Source: Lachnospiraceae bacterium (lineage in GTDB: Bacteria > Bacillota > Clostridia > Lachnospirales > Lachnospiraceae). From it: a stretch of 64,000 nucleotides of DNA. The stretch spans positions 62,001 to 126,000 of the forward strand of contig JAFTPO010000019.1 in NCBI GenBank assembly GCA_017463225.1. Direction: 5' to 3'. The notes under the pieces were generated by a model, which had not been told where the DNA came from, did no database searches, and worked only from the letters and a program-made list of their open reading frames with translations. Shown here in pieces: positions 36,961-46,594 of the stretch; position 1 is the first letter of the stretch, and each line of letters starts with the position of its first letter. A program made the translations under genes and the position numbers.

Positions 36961-38403
36961 CTATGCTTCCCCCTCAAGCATACTCTCTTTAACCTTGTAC
37001 AGCTTCTTTGATAAATCTACGTAATGAGTATGAGGATTCTCAAATCTCTGCTCCTCCTCCCAAACCTGGTTATCAAGCTGATAAGTTACATATTCCTTTA
37101 TCTCATCTAAGGTAGGCTTATCATATACAAGCTTACCATCTCTAAATATTGGCACCTGAAGCTCCTTTACATCCACATCCACGAACTTCATCTTCTTCCA
37201 CGGCTTAACCGGATCAACGTAAGCAAAAGGCTCATCTCCATCCACAACCTCATCATACATAGTAAGTAGGTCTGCTAAAGCATATCCTGTCTCTCTACTA
37301 AATATTCTCCAAAGCTTCTTTCTTCCCGGGTTAGTAATCTTCTCTACATTTGCTGAAATCTTAATCCTAGGAACAAATTCTCCCTCGGTATTCTGGACAG
37401 CTACAAGCTTATATACTCCACCAAATACAGGATCAGATTTTGAAGTAATCATTCTCTCACCAACACCATAGGAATCAATCTTTGCCTCCTGCTTCTGAAG
37501 AGATTTTATAAGGAACTCATCTACACTGTTAGATACTACTATCTTACAGTCCTCCATTCCGTTATCATCAAACATCTTTCTTAATTTCTTTGAGAAATAC
37601 GCGAGGTCGCCACTATCAATTCTGACACCCTTAAGACGCTTACCCATAGGTTCAAGAACCTCTTTAGCTACCTTAATTGCATTTACGGCACCACTCTGTA
37701 ATATATCATAGGTATCGATAAGAAGTGTACAATTATCAGGATATACCTCTGCATAAGCCTTAAATGCCTCATATTCTGTGTCAAAGAATTGTATCCAGCT
37801 ATGTGCCATAGTACCAATGGCAGGAACACCGAACTTTTCATCTGCTATGACTGTTGCAGTTGCTGCAGCACCACCGATATAAGCTGCTCTCGCACCAAGG
37901 GTTGCTGCATCAGCTCCGTGAGCACGTCTTGCACCAAATTCCATAACTATAGCACCACCATCTCTGGCAGCTCTACATATACGTGCTGCCTTAGTTGCTA
38001 TAAGAGACTGATAATTTATAGTGAGAAGTAACATAGTTTCTATAAGCTGAGCCTCTATAACAGGAGCAGTAACTGTAACTATAGGTGTGTTTGGATAGCA
38101 TATTGTACCCTCAGGAAGAGCATCGATATTTCCTGTAAACTTAAAGTTTGCCAAGTACTCTAAAAACTCCTCACTAAACTCTCCCTTACTTCTTAGGTAA
38201 TCAATATCCTCCTCTGTAAACTTCAGATTCTGTATATACTCTATCAATTGTTCCAAACCTGCAGAAACTACAAATCCTCCGTTGTCAGGATTTTTTCTAT
38301 AGAACATATCAAATACGACCTGTCTATCCTTCATCCCTTTGGCAAAATATCCATTTGACATAGTTAGCTCATAATAATCCATAAGCATAGTTAGATTTCT
38401 CAT
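36961..38403 (-). CDS. pncB: Nicotinate phosphoribosyltransferase
   Basis: The 480-residue enzyme makes nicotinate mononucleotide from nicotinate, PRPP and ATP, the entry of NAD salvage. Typical features are MLMDYYELTMSNGYF at the N-terminus, MEFGARRAHGADAA near residue 155 and GVRIDSGDLAYFSK near 240. The ATG overlaps the upstream stop (TAATG), so it is translated with gph. The hydrogenase-like gene starts 34 bases later in the same transcript. Confidence 0.95.
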   Translation of the reverse strand: MRNLTMLMDYYELTMSNGYFAKGMKDRQVVFDMFYRKNPDNGGFVVSAGLEQLIEYIQNLKFTEEDIDYLRSKGEFSEEFLEYLANFKFTGNIDALPEGTICYPNTPIVTVTAPVIEAQLIETMLLLTINYQSLIATKAARICRAARDGGAIVMEFGARRAHGADAATLGARAAYIGGAAATATVIADEKFGVPAIGTMAHSWIQFFDTEYEAFKAYAEVYPDNCTLLIDTYDILQSGAVNAIKVAKEVLEPMGKRLKGVRIDSGDLAYFSKKLRKMFDDNGMEDCKIVVSNSVDEFLIKSLQKQEAKIDSYGVGERMITSKSDPVFGGVYKLVAVQNTEGEFVPRIKISANVEKITNPGRKKLWRIFSRETGYALADLLTMYDEVVDGDEPFAYVDPVKPWKKMKFVDVDVKELQVPIFRDGKLVYDKPTLDEIKEYVTYQLDNQVWEEEQRFENPHTHYVDLSKKLYKVKESMLEGEA

Positions 38404-39050
38404 TATCCTAACACCTCTTTCTCTATCTCCTGTGGAGACTCTACAAATACTCTTGCTCCATTTTCCATAAGATAATCCTTATCTCTAAATCCCCAAAGCA
38501 CTGTTATACAATCAAGTCCTGAGTTCTTAGCCGTTAATAAGTCCACCTCCGAATCTCCTATATATACCGATTCCTCCTTGGTACTTCCCAGAAGTTCCAA
38601 CGCTCTATAACAGGAGTCCGGTTCCGGTTTTCTAGCCATCTTAAGATCATCACCTATGGCTACTTCTACATAAGGAAAGAATTTATCTCTTAATGCCAAA
38701 ACTGCCTCATGAACTTTATTAGACACTATGGCCATCTTAACTCCCTTTTCCTTTAATCTAGCCATAAGCTCAACAACTCCCTGATATGGTGCAGTCTTAT
38801 CCTGATTATGTACATCATAGTACTCCCTAAATATGTTAAAAGCTTTATCAAACTCCTCTGTACTGATTCCTTTAGGAGAGCTAAGCTCCATAAGACGTCT
38901 TATACCATTTCCCAGATAAGCCCTAACGTCCTTCTTATCTTTAAGTGGCCATCCCATTGATGCCATAGCATAGTTTACACTATCTGTCAGGTCGTCTAAG
39001 GTGTCAAGAAGAGTTCCGTCTAAATCGAATATTACAGTAGTATACTTCAC
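38403..39050 (-). CDS. gph: HAD-family phosphatase (phosphoglycolate-phosphatase-like)
   Basis: A 215-residue HAD hydrolase with FDLDGTLLDTLDD (nucleophile Asp9), SNKVH (motif II), and YIGDSEVDLLTAKNSG (motif IV), with a four-helix cap between. It could hydrolyse phosphoglycolate or another small phosphate ester; the name is by resemblance only. The start is GTG at 39050 with AAGGAGA before it. First gene of the operon with pncB and the hydrogenase-like protein. Confidence 0.8.
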   Translation of the reverse strand: MKYTTVIFDLDGTLLDTLDDLTDSVNYAMASMGWPLKDKKDVRAYLGNGIRRLMELSSPKGISTEEFDKAFNIFREYYDVHNQDKTAPYQGVVELMARLKEKGVKMAIVSNKVHEAVLALRDKFFPYVEVAIGDDLKMARKPEPDSCYRALELLGSTKEESVYIGDSEVDLLTAKNSGLDCITVLWGFRDKDYLMENGARVFVESPQEIEKEVLG

Positions 39051-39099
39051 CTTTAATCTCCTTATTCAACGAATATAATAATTAAACTAATTCCTGATA

Positions 39100-39128
39100 A
39101 TTTTACCACTACTAAAGTTATTTTTCAA
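39100..39128 (-). promoter_or_regulatory. Promoter of gph-pncB-hydrogenase
   Basis: Minus strand: TTGAAA (39128-39123), 17 bp, TAAAAT (39105-39100). Confidence 0.65.
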
Positions 39129-39186
39129 TGGAGCGTTAATATGTACTACTCTTTCAGCTGGGATAAATATATAATTTAGAATTTCC

Positions 39187-39215
39187 TTGAAAAATTGTTA
39201 CATTTTTATTACAAT
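39187..39215 (+). promoter_or_regulatory. Promoter of the orphan response regulator
   Basis: TTGAAA (39187-39192), 17 bp, TACAAT (39210-39215); the ATG follows 30 bases later with AAGGAG. Confidence 0.7.
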
Positions 39216-39244
39216 GGAATTAGTTTTATACCAAGGAGAAAATA

Positions 39245-39934
39245 ATGAGTGATAAACACCATGTAATGGTAGTGGATGATGACGCTATTCTTACAAAATC
39301 AATTGAACATATGCTTAGTCAAAGAGGCTTTATTGTTTCTACAGCTAATTCTGGCAATGAAGCTCTCACACTGCTAAAAGGAGGCCTTGACCCTGATATT
39401 ATCCTTCTTGATGTAAATATGCCTAATATGGACGGATATCAAACCTTTGAAGCCATAGAAAGAATCAAGTTCTTTCCAATTATATTTGTAACCGGTCAGG
39501 ATGATTCAGAATCTGAGCTAAAGGGTCTAACTATGGGTGCAGTTGACTTCGTAACTAAACCATTTATGATAGATATCCTGGTAGCTAGAATTAATATACA
39601 TATAGGGAAAGCCAGACAATTATCTGAATACAGTGAATCCGTAGTACGCAACCAGACAGGTGAGTTAACAGGAAGAACCATAAGCTATGGTGAAACTGAT
39701 ACACTTACAGTAACTTTAGACCAAAGCAAGTTGGATGGTATGAAGGAGATACTAACAGAGTCCGAATACAGAATCGGAAAAAGAATCGCACTCGGCTATA
39801 CTAATAAGGAAATTGCAGAGGAATTAAACTACTCATATGGCTATGTCAAAAAGGTAGCTTATAGAATCTTCGAAAAGCTTAAGATAAAAAAACGTACTGA
39901 ACTTAGAGAATTCTTTACATATCAAAAGGACTAG
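39245..39934 (+). CDS. Orphan response regulator, receiver plus LuxR-type HTH
   Basis: A 229-residue DNA-binding regulator. The receiver (residues 5-120) has the acidic pair VVDDDA, the phosphorylation site Asp56 in IILLDVNMPNMDG and the lysine in FVTKPF. The C-terminal helix-turn-helix (LGYTNKEIAEELNYSYGYVKK, residues 185-205 split here) is of LuxR/NarL type. No histidine kinase is in the window, so its partner is unknown. A terminator overlaps its stop codon. Confidence 0.85.
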   Translation: MSDKHHVMVVDDDAILTKSIEHMLSQRGFIVSTANSGNEALTLLKGGLDPDIILLDVNMPNMDGYQTFEAIERIKFFPIIFVTGQDDSESELKGLTMGAVDFVTKPFMIDILVARINIHIGKARQLSEYSESVVRNQTGELTGRTISYGETDTLTVTLDQSKLDGMKEILTESEYRIGKRIALGYTNKEIAEELNYSYGYVKKVAYRIFEKLKIKKRTELREFFTYQKD

Positions 39935-39955
39935 GAAAAACCTAGTCCTTTTTCA
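39925..39955. terminator. Bidirectional terminator
   Basis: AAAGGACTAGG/CCTAGTCCTTT with a five-A loop; it contains the stop codon of the response regulator and lies just before the typA stop. Confidence 0.9.
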
Positions 39956-39959
39956 TTAT

Positions 39960-41798
39960 CTATGCGTTCTGAGCTGCTCGCTTTGCTCTCATTCTAAGAG
40001 TTGGATCCAGAATCTTCTTACGAATTCTGATTGTCTTAGGAGTGATCTCAAGAAGCTCATCATTATCTATAAAATCAAGTGCCTGCTCAAGACTTAACAC
40101 CTTCGGTGGTGTAAGCTTTAAAGCCTCATCAGAGCCTGAAGCTCTTGTATTAGTAAGCTGCTTTCTCTTACAAACATTTACCTCAATATCCTCTGAACGA
40201 CCACACTGTCCTACAACCATTCCACCATAAACCTGCTCACCAGGTCCGATAAATAGTGTTCCTCTCTCCTGAGCATTAAACAAACCATATGTTATAGATT
40301 CACCAGCCTCAAATGCTATTAGAGAACCCTGACTTCTGTATGACATATCACCCTTATAAGAATCATAACCGTCAAAGATGGTATTGATAATACCATTTCC
40401 CTTAGTTGCAGTCATAAAGTCGCCTCTAAATCCAATAAGTCCACGTGATGGAATATTAAACTCAAGTCTTGTTGTTCCATTTCCAGTAGGTGCCATACCT
40501 GTCATTTCACCCTTACGATTGTTAAGCATATTTATTACTGTACCGGCATACTCATCCGGAACATCAATAACCGCTATCTCAAATGGCTCAGTTTTCTTTC
40601 CACGCTCATCTTCTTTATAAATAACCTCAGCTTTACTTACTGCAAACTCATAACCCTCTCGTCTCATATTCTCTATAAGAACTGAAAGGTGAAGTTCTCC
40701 TCGACCCGACACCTTAAAGCTCTCTGTGGTATCAGTCTCCTCTACACGTAAAGATACGTCTGTGTTAAGCTCTCTAAAAAGTCTGTCTCTAATATGTCTG
40801 GATGTTACAAACTTACCCTCCTTACCTGCAAGAGGAGAATCGTTAACCATAAAATGCATTGCGATAGTTGGCTCTGAAATCTTCTGGAAAGGAATAGCCT
40901 CCGGATCCTCCGGTGAACAGATTGTATCACCAATCTTTATGTCAGCTATACCTGAGATTGCCACTATAGAACCTATTCCTGCCTCAGTAACCTCAACCTT
41001 ATTTAATCCCTGGAATTCATATAGCTTACCTATTTTAACCTTAATCTTCTTCTCAGGCTCATGGGCATTTACAATTACCACATCCTGATTTAATTTAAGA
41101 GTTCCATTGTCCACTTTACCAACACCGATACGACCGACATATTCGTTATAATCAATAGTTGAAATAAGCACCTGTGTACCAGCCTCTGGGTCACCCTCTG
41201 GAGCTGGAATATACTCTATTATCTTATCAAACAAAGGCTTCATATCTGTTCCCATAACATTAGGGTCTTCAGATGCAATTCCAGCTTTAGCAGAAGCATA
41301 TATAAATGGGCTATCAAGCTGTTTATCATTTGCATCAAGCTCAAGAAGAAGCTCAAGAACCTCCTCCTCAACCTCTGCAGGTCTAGCCTCTGGTCTGTCT
41401 ATCTTGTTTACACAAACAATAACATTTAAGTCAAGCTCCAAAGCCTTCTTAAGTACAAACTTAGTCTGTGGCATAGCGCCCTCAAATGCATCTACTACAA
41501 GAATAACACCATTTACCATCTTTAATACACGCTCTACCTCGCCACCGAAGTCTGCATGTCCCGGTGTATCAATGATATTAATCTTAGTATTGCCATAGGT
41601 AATGGCTGTATTTTTTGAAAGAATAGTGATTCCTCTCTCCCTTTCAATATCATTAGAGTCCATAACTCTTTCAGCAACCTCCTGGTGCTCACTAAATGCA
41701 CCACTTTGCTTTAAGAGCTCGTCTACCAATGTTGTCTTACCATGGTCTACGTGAGCAATAATCGCGATATTTCTTACATCGTCTCTTGTAATCTTCAT
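39960..41798 (-). CDS. typA: Ribosome-associated GTPase TypA/BipA
   Basis: A 612-residue translational GTPase that binds the 70S ribosome at the EF-G site and helps assembly and stress growth. The G1 loop reads AHVDHGKTTL near residue 15, then RERGITI, DTPGHADFG and NKIDRPEAR; domains II, III and V and a BipA-specific C-terminal domain (LTPPKVLSLEQALDFI) follow. All G motifs are intact. GAGGT precedes the ATG. Confidence 0.97.
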   Translation of the reverse strand: MKITRDDVRNIAIIAHVDHGKTTLVDELLKQSGAFSEHQEVAERVMDSNDIERERGITILSKNTAITYGNTKINIIDTPGHADFGGEVERVLKMVNGVILVVDAFEGAMPQTKFVLKKALELDLNVIVCVNKIDRPEARPAEVEEEVLELLLELDANDKQLDSPFIYASAKAGIASEDPNVMGTDMKPLFDKIIEYIPAPEGDPEAGTQVLISTIDYNEYVGRIGVGKVDNGTLKLNQDVVIVNAHEPEKKIKVKIGKLYEFQGLNKVEVTEAGIGSIVAISGIADIKIGDTICSPEDPEAIPFQKISEPTIAMHFMVNDSPLAGKEGKFVTSRHIRDRLFRELNTDVSLRVEETDTTESFKVSGRGELHLSVLIENMRREGYEFAVSKAEVIYKEDERGKKTEPFEIAVIDVPDEYAGTVINMLNNRKGEMTGMAPTGNGTTRLEFNIPSRGLIGFRGDFMTATKGNGIINTIFDGYDSYKGDMSYRSQGSLIAFEAGESITYGLFNAQERGTLFIGPGEQVYGGMVVGQCGRSEDIEVNVCKRKQLTNTRASGSDEALKLTPPKVLSLEQALDFIDNDELLEITPKTIRIRKKILDPTLRMRAKRAAQNA

Positions 41799-41883
41799 AA
41801 ATTAAAACCTCGATTCCTTGTATAAAACATGAATTCTATCAAACTTTGATATTTTATCACAGAGTAATAAGGTTTTCAACGAA

Positions 41884-41919
41884 AAATTAAGCGTATATAC
41901 AAAAGCATATACGCTTAAT
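41884..41919 (-). terminator. Terminator after the SbcC-like gene
   Basis: The stem TTAAGCGTATAT/ATATACGCTTAA encloses an eight-base loop, with TTTTTC on the minus strand. Confidence 0.85.
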
Positions 41920-41931
41920 CTCAACAATAGT

Positions 41932-44355
41932 CTATGCATTGACCACATTTCCATACATAAGTCCATTATACTTGTCATCACATGTGACAAAAATAACCTG
42001 ATTATCCTTTGCGAATTCCTGTATAAGCTCACAAGATTTCTTGGTTCTGGTAGGATCCATATCAGTACATGGATCATCTAATATAATTATACCATTTCCC
42101 TTAGGGAATAAATGCTTATGCATTGCAAGTCTAAATGCAAGAGCTATAGTTTCCTTTGTACCATCAGATAGTATATCATAGGTCAAGGCATGAGAATCAC
42201 TGGATAACCTTACTCCCAAATCATCCTTCATTTCTCTCACACTTACCTTATTATTGGTTATAATTGAAAGATATCTCTTAAAGTTATCTACGATGTCTTC
42301 AACAGGATTAGCCTTATTATTCTCCTTAACTTCAAAGAATTTCCTATAAATATTAAGCCAATGTTCATAGGTTTTCTTCCCTGACTTAAATTTGGCCTCC
42401 GCTTGTTCTCTAAGCTCTTCTAAGCTCTCTGAGGAATTATCCCCTAAATCACGTATAGCATTATTGAGATAATTATTCATCTGCTCTCTATCCTCAGACA
42501 GTCTGGTAACATTATTCTTAAGCATTAATCCATAAGCGTCAGGGTCCTCTATACACTTATACTCCTCTGGGAGTTCTCCTGCAGAAGCAAGCTTTTCCTT
42601 AACCTTATCTAATTCTGACAGAGTATTCTTATGAACCTCTTGTAACTTATCCATGGTCTCATACTTGTCCTGATAATAAGCTATCTTATTTCGGTAGGAT
42701 GCCATAGTTTCCAACAAGTCTCCTCCCTTACACTCCGTAGCTATATCACTTAACAGCTGTGACTCTGTAGGCACATCATCTCCCAACTTTGAAGCCTGAT
42801 TACTAATTTCCTCCCAGTTAGAACCATTCAATGTTATATGTATCTTCTCCTGCAATCTGTCAATCTCCTGCTTTATCTGCTGGTACTTTGCTGACATAGT
42901 CTCCAGTGAGTCAATATCCTCTACACCATATCTCATAAATACTGCAGCCACTCCTGCCTTTGCAGTATCAAGCTCACATTTAACCTGCTCAACATCTACA
43001 CCCATAGGCATAATAGACATATCTATTATCCCTGGAATGCTGATATCAACAGCCTCTGTAATGTGATATTCATCACCATTACCAGATAGGCTCTTGCCAT
43101 TTGAAGCTGTCTTCACATCAACGGCTACATCTGACAGCTTTTTAATCTTTGCTACCAGATTCATACCTGAAAGCTGTCCTTCAAGCTTATTTACTGTATT
43201 CTGTAGCGTTTTTACAGTTCTTATATCCTCAGGATTAACCTGACTAACACTCTGAAGCTCCTTATTCTTTATATCCAGCTGTTCCTTAACTGCATTAACC
43301 TTATTATACAGCTCCTTAAGTCTTGTTACCTCCAACTTTCGCTTAAGCTCCTCCAATACATTAAGTCCATCTATACATATTGGCCAGGTTGCTATAGCAT
43401 CCTTTTGTTCCTTGATAGATGTTTCTATATCCTTAACTCTATCGTTTAATGTACTTACCTGACCAAGCACGGCCATAATGCTGTTAAATTGCTCACGCTT
43501 TTCCTCTGCAGCATTAAGCTCACCGGTAACCTTCTTAAGACGTTCGTTATAGTATTCCACATTTTTCTCTGCTTCAACTATTCTTTTTTGCTCCTGTTCT
43601 ATCTCCTTCATATCATAGTATGACTTTAGGATGATAGCCTGCTTACCATCTTCAGCCGCACCTGTTTTGGCATCACTCCACTTATTTTCTATACCTCTCT
43701 TCACTCCACCTTCAGGCATATCATTATCAAAATCCCATCGAGCTGAGTACATATGAAGTATATTTTTAAGCTCAGCTTCCATCTTATCTATGGATACTCC
43801 GCCGGTTTCTAAGGCAGCTTTATTTAATGTTGCAGATAGTTCACTCTTAACATCATCTAACGGGTCTGCCGTTTTCTTCTTAGTTACCTCTCTCATAATA
43901 CTTTCTACTGCAAGGCTATTTCTCTTTTGGGATGGAAATACTATCTCAGAATATACACCTGCCCCATATCCAAGTATATCCTTTAGTATGTCATTAATCT
44001 TCTCAGAATCCTTAAGCTTAGTTCCATCAGGAGTTCTTAGAGAACAGACTCCACCATTCTTCTCCCACTCCTTCTTTAGCTTATAAACTCCTTCTGAGGT
44101 CTCGAAGCTAATCTCTCCATCAATAGCATCACCCTGTATCCCACTTACCTTATTTGGAAAATAGTTACTAATAAAGCTACCATCAGATCTAGAGTCTAGT
44201 TTTATGTTCTTAAAAAACATATTGTAAATCAAGTCCATCATAGAGCTTTTTCCGGACTCATTATCACCAAGTACTATATTAAGTCCATCACTAAACTTAT
44301 ATTCTTTATCAGTTAAACCTGCGAACTGCTCACATTCAACACTCTTAAGTATCAT
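41932..44355 (-). CDS. SbcC/YhaN-like SMC-type ATPase
   Basis: An 807-residue protein with a Walker A GDNESGKSS near residue 33, two long coiled coils (about 220-420 and 470-690), and C-terminal ABC signature LSDGTKETIAL and Walker B GIIILDDPCTD. There is no evident zinc-hook CxxC, as in YhaN rather than SbcC. It likely works with the metallophosphoesterase encoded 12 bases upstream to process DNA ends. GGGGGATG precedes the ATG. Confidence 0.8.
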   Translation of the reverse strand: MILKSVECEQFAGLTDKEYKFSDGLNIVLGDNESGKSSMMDLIYNMFFKNIKLDSRSDGSFISNYFPNKVSGIQGDAIDGEISFETSEGVYKLKKEWEKNGGVCSLRTPDGTKLKDSEKINDILKDILGYGAGVYSEIVFPSQKRNSLAVESIMREVTKKKTADPLDDVKSELSATLNKAALETGGVSIDKMEAELKNILHMYSARWDFDNDMPEGGVKRGIENKWSDAKTGAAEDGKQAIILKSYYDMKEIEQEQKRIVEAEKNVEYYNERLKKVTGELNAAEEKREQFNSIMAVLGQVSTLNDRVKDIETSIKEQKDAIATWPICIDGLNVLEELKRKLEVTRLKELYNKVNAVKEQLDIKNKELQSVSQVNPEDIRTVKTLQNTVNKLEGQLSGMNLVAKIKKLSDVAVDVKTASNGKSLSGNGDEYHITEAVDISIPGIIDMSIMPMGVDVEQVKCELDTAKAGVAAVFMRYGVEDIDSLETMSAKYQQIKQEIDRLQEKIHITLNGSNWEEISNQASKLGDDVPTESQLLSDIATECKGGDLLETMASYRNKIAYYQDKYETMDKLQEVHKNTLSELDKVKEKLASAGELPEEYKCIEDPDAYGLMLKNNVTRLSEDREQMNNYLNNAIRDLGDNSSESLEELREQAEAKFKSGKKTYEHWLNIYRKFFEVKENNKANPVEDIVDNFKRYLSIITNNKVSVREMKDDLGVRLSSDSHALTYDILSDGTKETIALAFRLAMHKHLFPKGNGIIILDDPCTDMDPTRTKKSCELIQEFAKDNQVIFVTCDDKYNGLMYGNVVNA

Positions 44356-44367
44356 ACTGTCATCCCC

Positions 44368-45504
44368 CTATTCCTTACATCTTCCCATCAGCTGATATAC
44401 CATCTGAAGCTCTACATTATTATCCATAAGCTCCTCCATAAGCTTATATGCAAAGCTAACCTCTGAATACTCTTCCTTTATCTTTTCCAGTGTAATCTCT
44501 TGACTTAGCTCACTGTCAACAATCTCATAATCCATAAATACTCCGAGAAGCTTTTCATAGGTCTTGTTTCTATCCCTATATTCTGACTCCTTAACAACAC
44601 CTGATATATTAAGTCTGACTATAGAGTTATTCTTCAAGCCCGAAACTCTTTCTTCTATACTATTATACAACGCTGTGTCCGAATCCGGAGATACGTTAAT
44701 CTCTATATCATGATATGTCACATTTCCACTGATAATCTTTCGAGCCGATACAGTAGTTTTACCATCTGTCTTATCTACTGTTATCTCAAAGCAACAGCCT
44801 TCGGTACGATTATGTAAATCGAGCTGCTGATGAGTTCCCGGGTTAAAAATCTTATACCCCTCTGTATACTCATCTGTTTTAAGCTCCGGATATGAAATAT
44901 GAGTATGTCCTATAAACCATGCATCTACGGGAATGCTGCTTAATTCTGACTCTGTCATAAGGAAAAACTCTTCCTTCATATCAGGTGTTAACCCTGCTAT
45001 AGCACCATGAGCTAAACCAATATTGTACTTTCCATAATCCATATCAGCAGTCTTAATCCAACCAAGGTTATTTTCCTTTGAATGCTTAGACTGACAATAT
45101 GCTGGATAAAAGACAACCTTTTCATCACCAACCTCAAATTCTACACTCTTGTACTCATTAAGAATTGTAATGTTATTACTAACCTTGCTCATCTGAGTCT
45201 CAAAATCTGACCACACTTTCTCATTTCCAGTGTAATAATCGTGATTCCCAGGGATAATCAAAACATCCCCTGTAAATGTTGATAATATATCCACTACTTT
45301 TTTAACATCCCCGATTTTTATAGAGTTTACATTATCAAACAAATCTCCTGTCACTACAAAGAAAGCACAATTATCTGCATCTGCCTTCTTAACCATATCA
45401 GCCAGGCTCTCAAACCTGCTCTCAATCAGCTTATCCTTAACCTTCTTATATCTATCAAACTTCTTACCTATGTGATTATCTCCTGTTACAAAAAACTTGA
45501 TCAT
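44368..45504 (-). CDS. Metallophosphoesterase, SbcD/YhaO-like
   Basis: A 378-residue calcineurin-type nuclease or phosphatase. The metal motifs are FVTGDNHIGKKF (Asp9, His11), VTGDLFDN, IPGNHDYY and the late IGHTHISY, in the usual order of Mre11/SbcD/YhaO proteins. The C-terminal part would bind the ATPase. AGGAGGAAAG precedes the ATG. It forms a two-gene operon with the SbcC-like gene. Confidence 0.85.
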   Translation of the reverse strand: MIKFFVTGDNHIGKKFDRYKKVKDKLIESRFESLADMVKKADADNCAFFVVTGDLFDNVNSIKIGDVKKVVDILSTFTGDVLIIPGNHDYYTGNEKVWSDFETQMSKVSNNITILNEYKSVEFEVGDEKVVFYPAYCQSKHSKENNLGWIKTADMDYGKYNIGLAHGAIAGLTPDMKEEFFLMTESELSSIPVDAWFIGHTHISYPELKTDEYTEGYKIFNPGTHQQLDLHNRTEGCCFEITVDKTDGKTTVSARKIISGNVTYHDIEINVSPDSDTALYNSIEERVSGLKNNSIVRLNISGVVKESEYRDRNKTYEKLLGVFMDYEIVDSELSQEITLEKIKEEYSEVSFAYKLMEELMDNNVELQMVYQLMGRCKE

Positions 45505-45590
45505 ATTGCTCTTTCCTCCTTCAACACAAAATACAATTCAAACTATTATAATATTAGCACATTTTTTTATTATTTTCACTCAACTGACAG

Positions 45591-45632
45591 TTTAAAAAAG
45601 CAACACTTAAGAAAAAGCCTAAGTGTTGCTTA
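45591..45632 (-). terminator. Terminator after the DUF3784-like gene
   Basis: The stem AAGCAACACTTA/TAAGTGTTGCTT with a nine-base loop; TTTTTTAAAC on the minus strand follows. Confidence 0.9.
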
Positions 45633-45653
45633 TTATTCATTATAATTTTTTTA

Positions 45654-45986
45654 TTATTTTTTCTTATATTTTGTTTCAATAGCTAAGGTATAATATATCA
45701 TAGTCCCTATAGCCAAAAACATTGCTCCAACTACACTAAGCATAATAAGTGCAGAATTCTGACCTGCCAAAAGTGGTAACCCATCCAAGGCAAAGCCCAC
45801 ACCAAATACTATCCAGAGCTTTCCCAAAGCTTTATTGTAGGCTACAACATCAGTAACCTCCGGAGCTTCTGCATTAGCCCAGAATCCAAAAGGCTTTGCT
45901 TTTTTACTTTTACTAATGTAAATCCCCAACATTATTGCTGCTAAAGCTACAACAACCCATATTATAAATGCAGCTATTCTTTCCAT
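45654..45986 (-). CDS. DUF3784-like small membrane protein, 110 aa
   Basis: Three membrane helices (near residues 5-22, 56-72 and 80-100) with a short cytoplasmic loop that contains KPFGFWANAEAPEV and VVAYNKALGKLW. The FGFWAN...D...YN.A.GKLW pattern is that of DUF3784. Function unknown. GGGAGGAT lies before the ATG. A gap of 98 bases separates it from the DUF1648 gene, with no clear terminator. Confidence 0.7.
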   Translation of the reverse strand: MERIAAFIIWVVVALAAIMLGIYISKSKKAKPFGFWANAEAPEVTDVVAYNKALGKLWIVFGVGFALDGLPLLAGQNSALIMLSVVGAMFLAIGTMIYYTLAIETKYKKK

Positions 45987-46084
45987 TGCAAATCCTCCCT
46001 TAAGCCTAAAACCAGTACATTATACCCTTACACAAAGCTTACCATCTCATGGTACATGTACCTCCAACAATATACTATATGCCA

Positions 46085-46543
46085 TCACCTTACTTTGTAA
46101 AGCCTAATCAAACTCACTATAATAGTACCAAATATTCCAACTAGCTCAACAGGTAAAAGCCATATTGGTAATCCTTTGCTAATAGCACTAAAAACCATAA
46201 GTAAAGTAAAGGTCAAAACCACAAATAGCTTTAAAATTACTATCATACCCTTAAGTATACCATATACTCTTACACTGTTTTCCGGTGTAACCTTAACCCC
46301 TGTATTCCATGCTCCTGGAAAACATTCTATCAAGGATATCATACCAAATGTCATCCATGCAAATATAGGCAGAATAATTATCTCCTTCTTGCTTCCAAAA
46401 TCATCTGCATCACCATACACATTAAAATGTGTAGGAATCTCATCAGGTATGTGCTTCCAATATACGATTAGCCAAACCAAAGAACCAACCATAATAACCA
46501 GACATAGTATATTAATTATTCTGTATAATATTTTCTTATTCAT
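46085..46543 (-). CDS. DUF1648 membrane protein, 152 aa
   Basis: A four-helix membrane protein with the DUF1648 signature IPDEIPTHFNVYGDADDFGSK near residue 30 (PxHFNxxGxxDxxxxK). DUF1648 proteins (SdpI-like) are often linked with immunity to membrane toxins or with ABC systems. The ATG at 46543 has TTTGGAGGGA before it; a longer frame upstream lacks it. It lies in the PadR-HAAS group. Confidence 0.8.
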   Translation of the reverse strand: MNKKILYRIINILCLVIMVGSLVWLIVYWKHIPDEIPTHFNVYGDADDFGSKKEIIILPIFAWMTFGMISLIECFPGAWNTGVKVTPENSVRVYGILKGMIVILKLFVVLTFTLLMVFSAISKGLPIWLLPVELVGIFGTIIVSLIRLYKVR

Positions 46544-46594
46544 AGAAATCCCTCCAAACAACAGACAACTCAAATGTCATAAAAATTTACTAGT

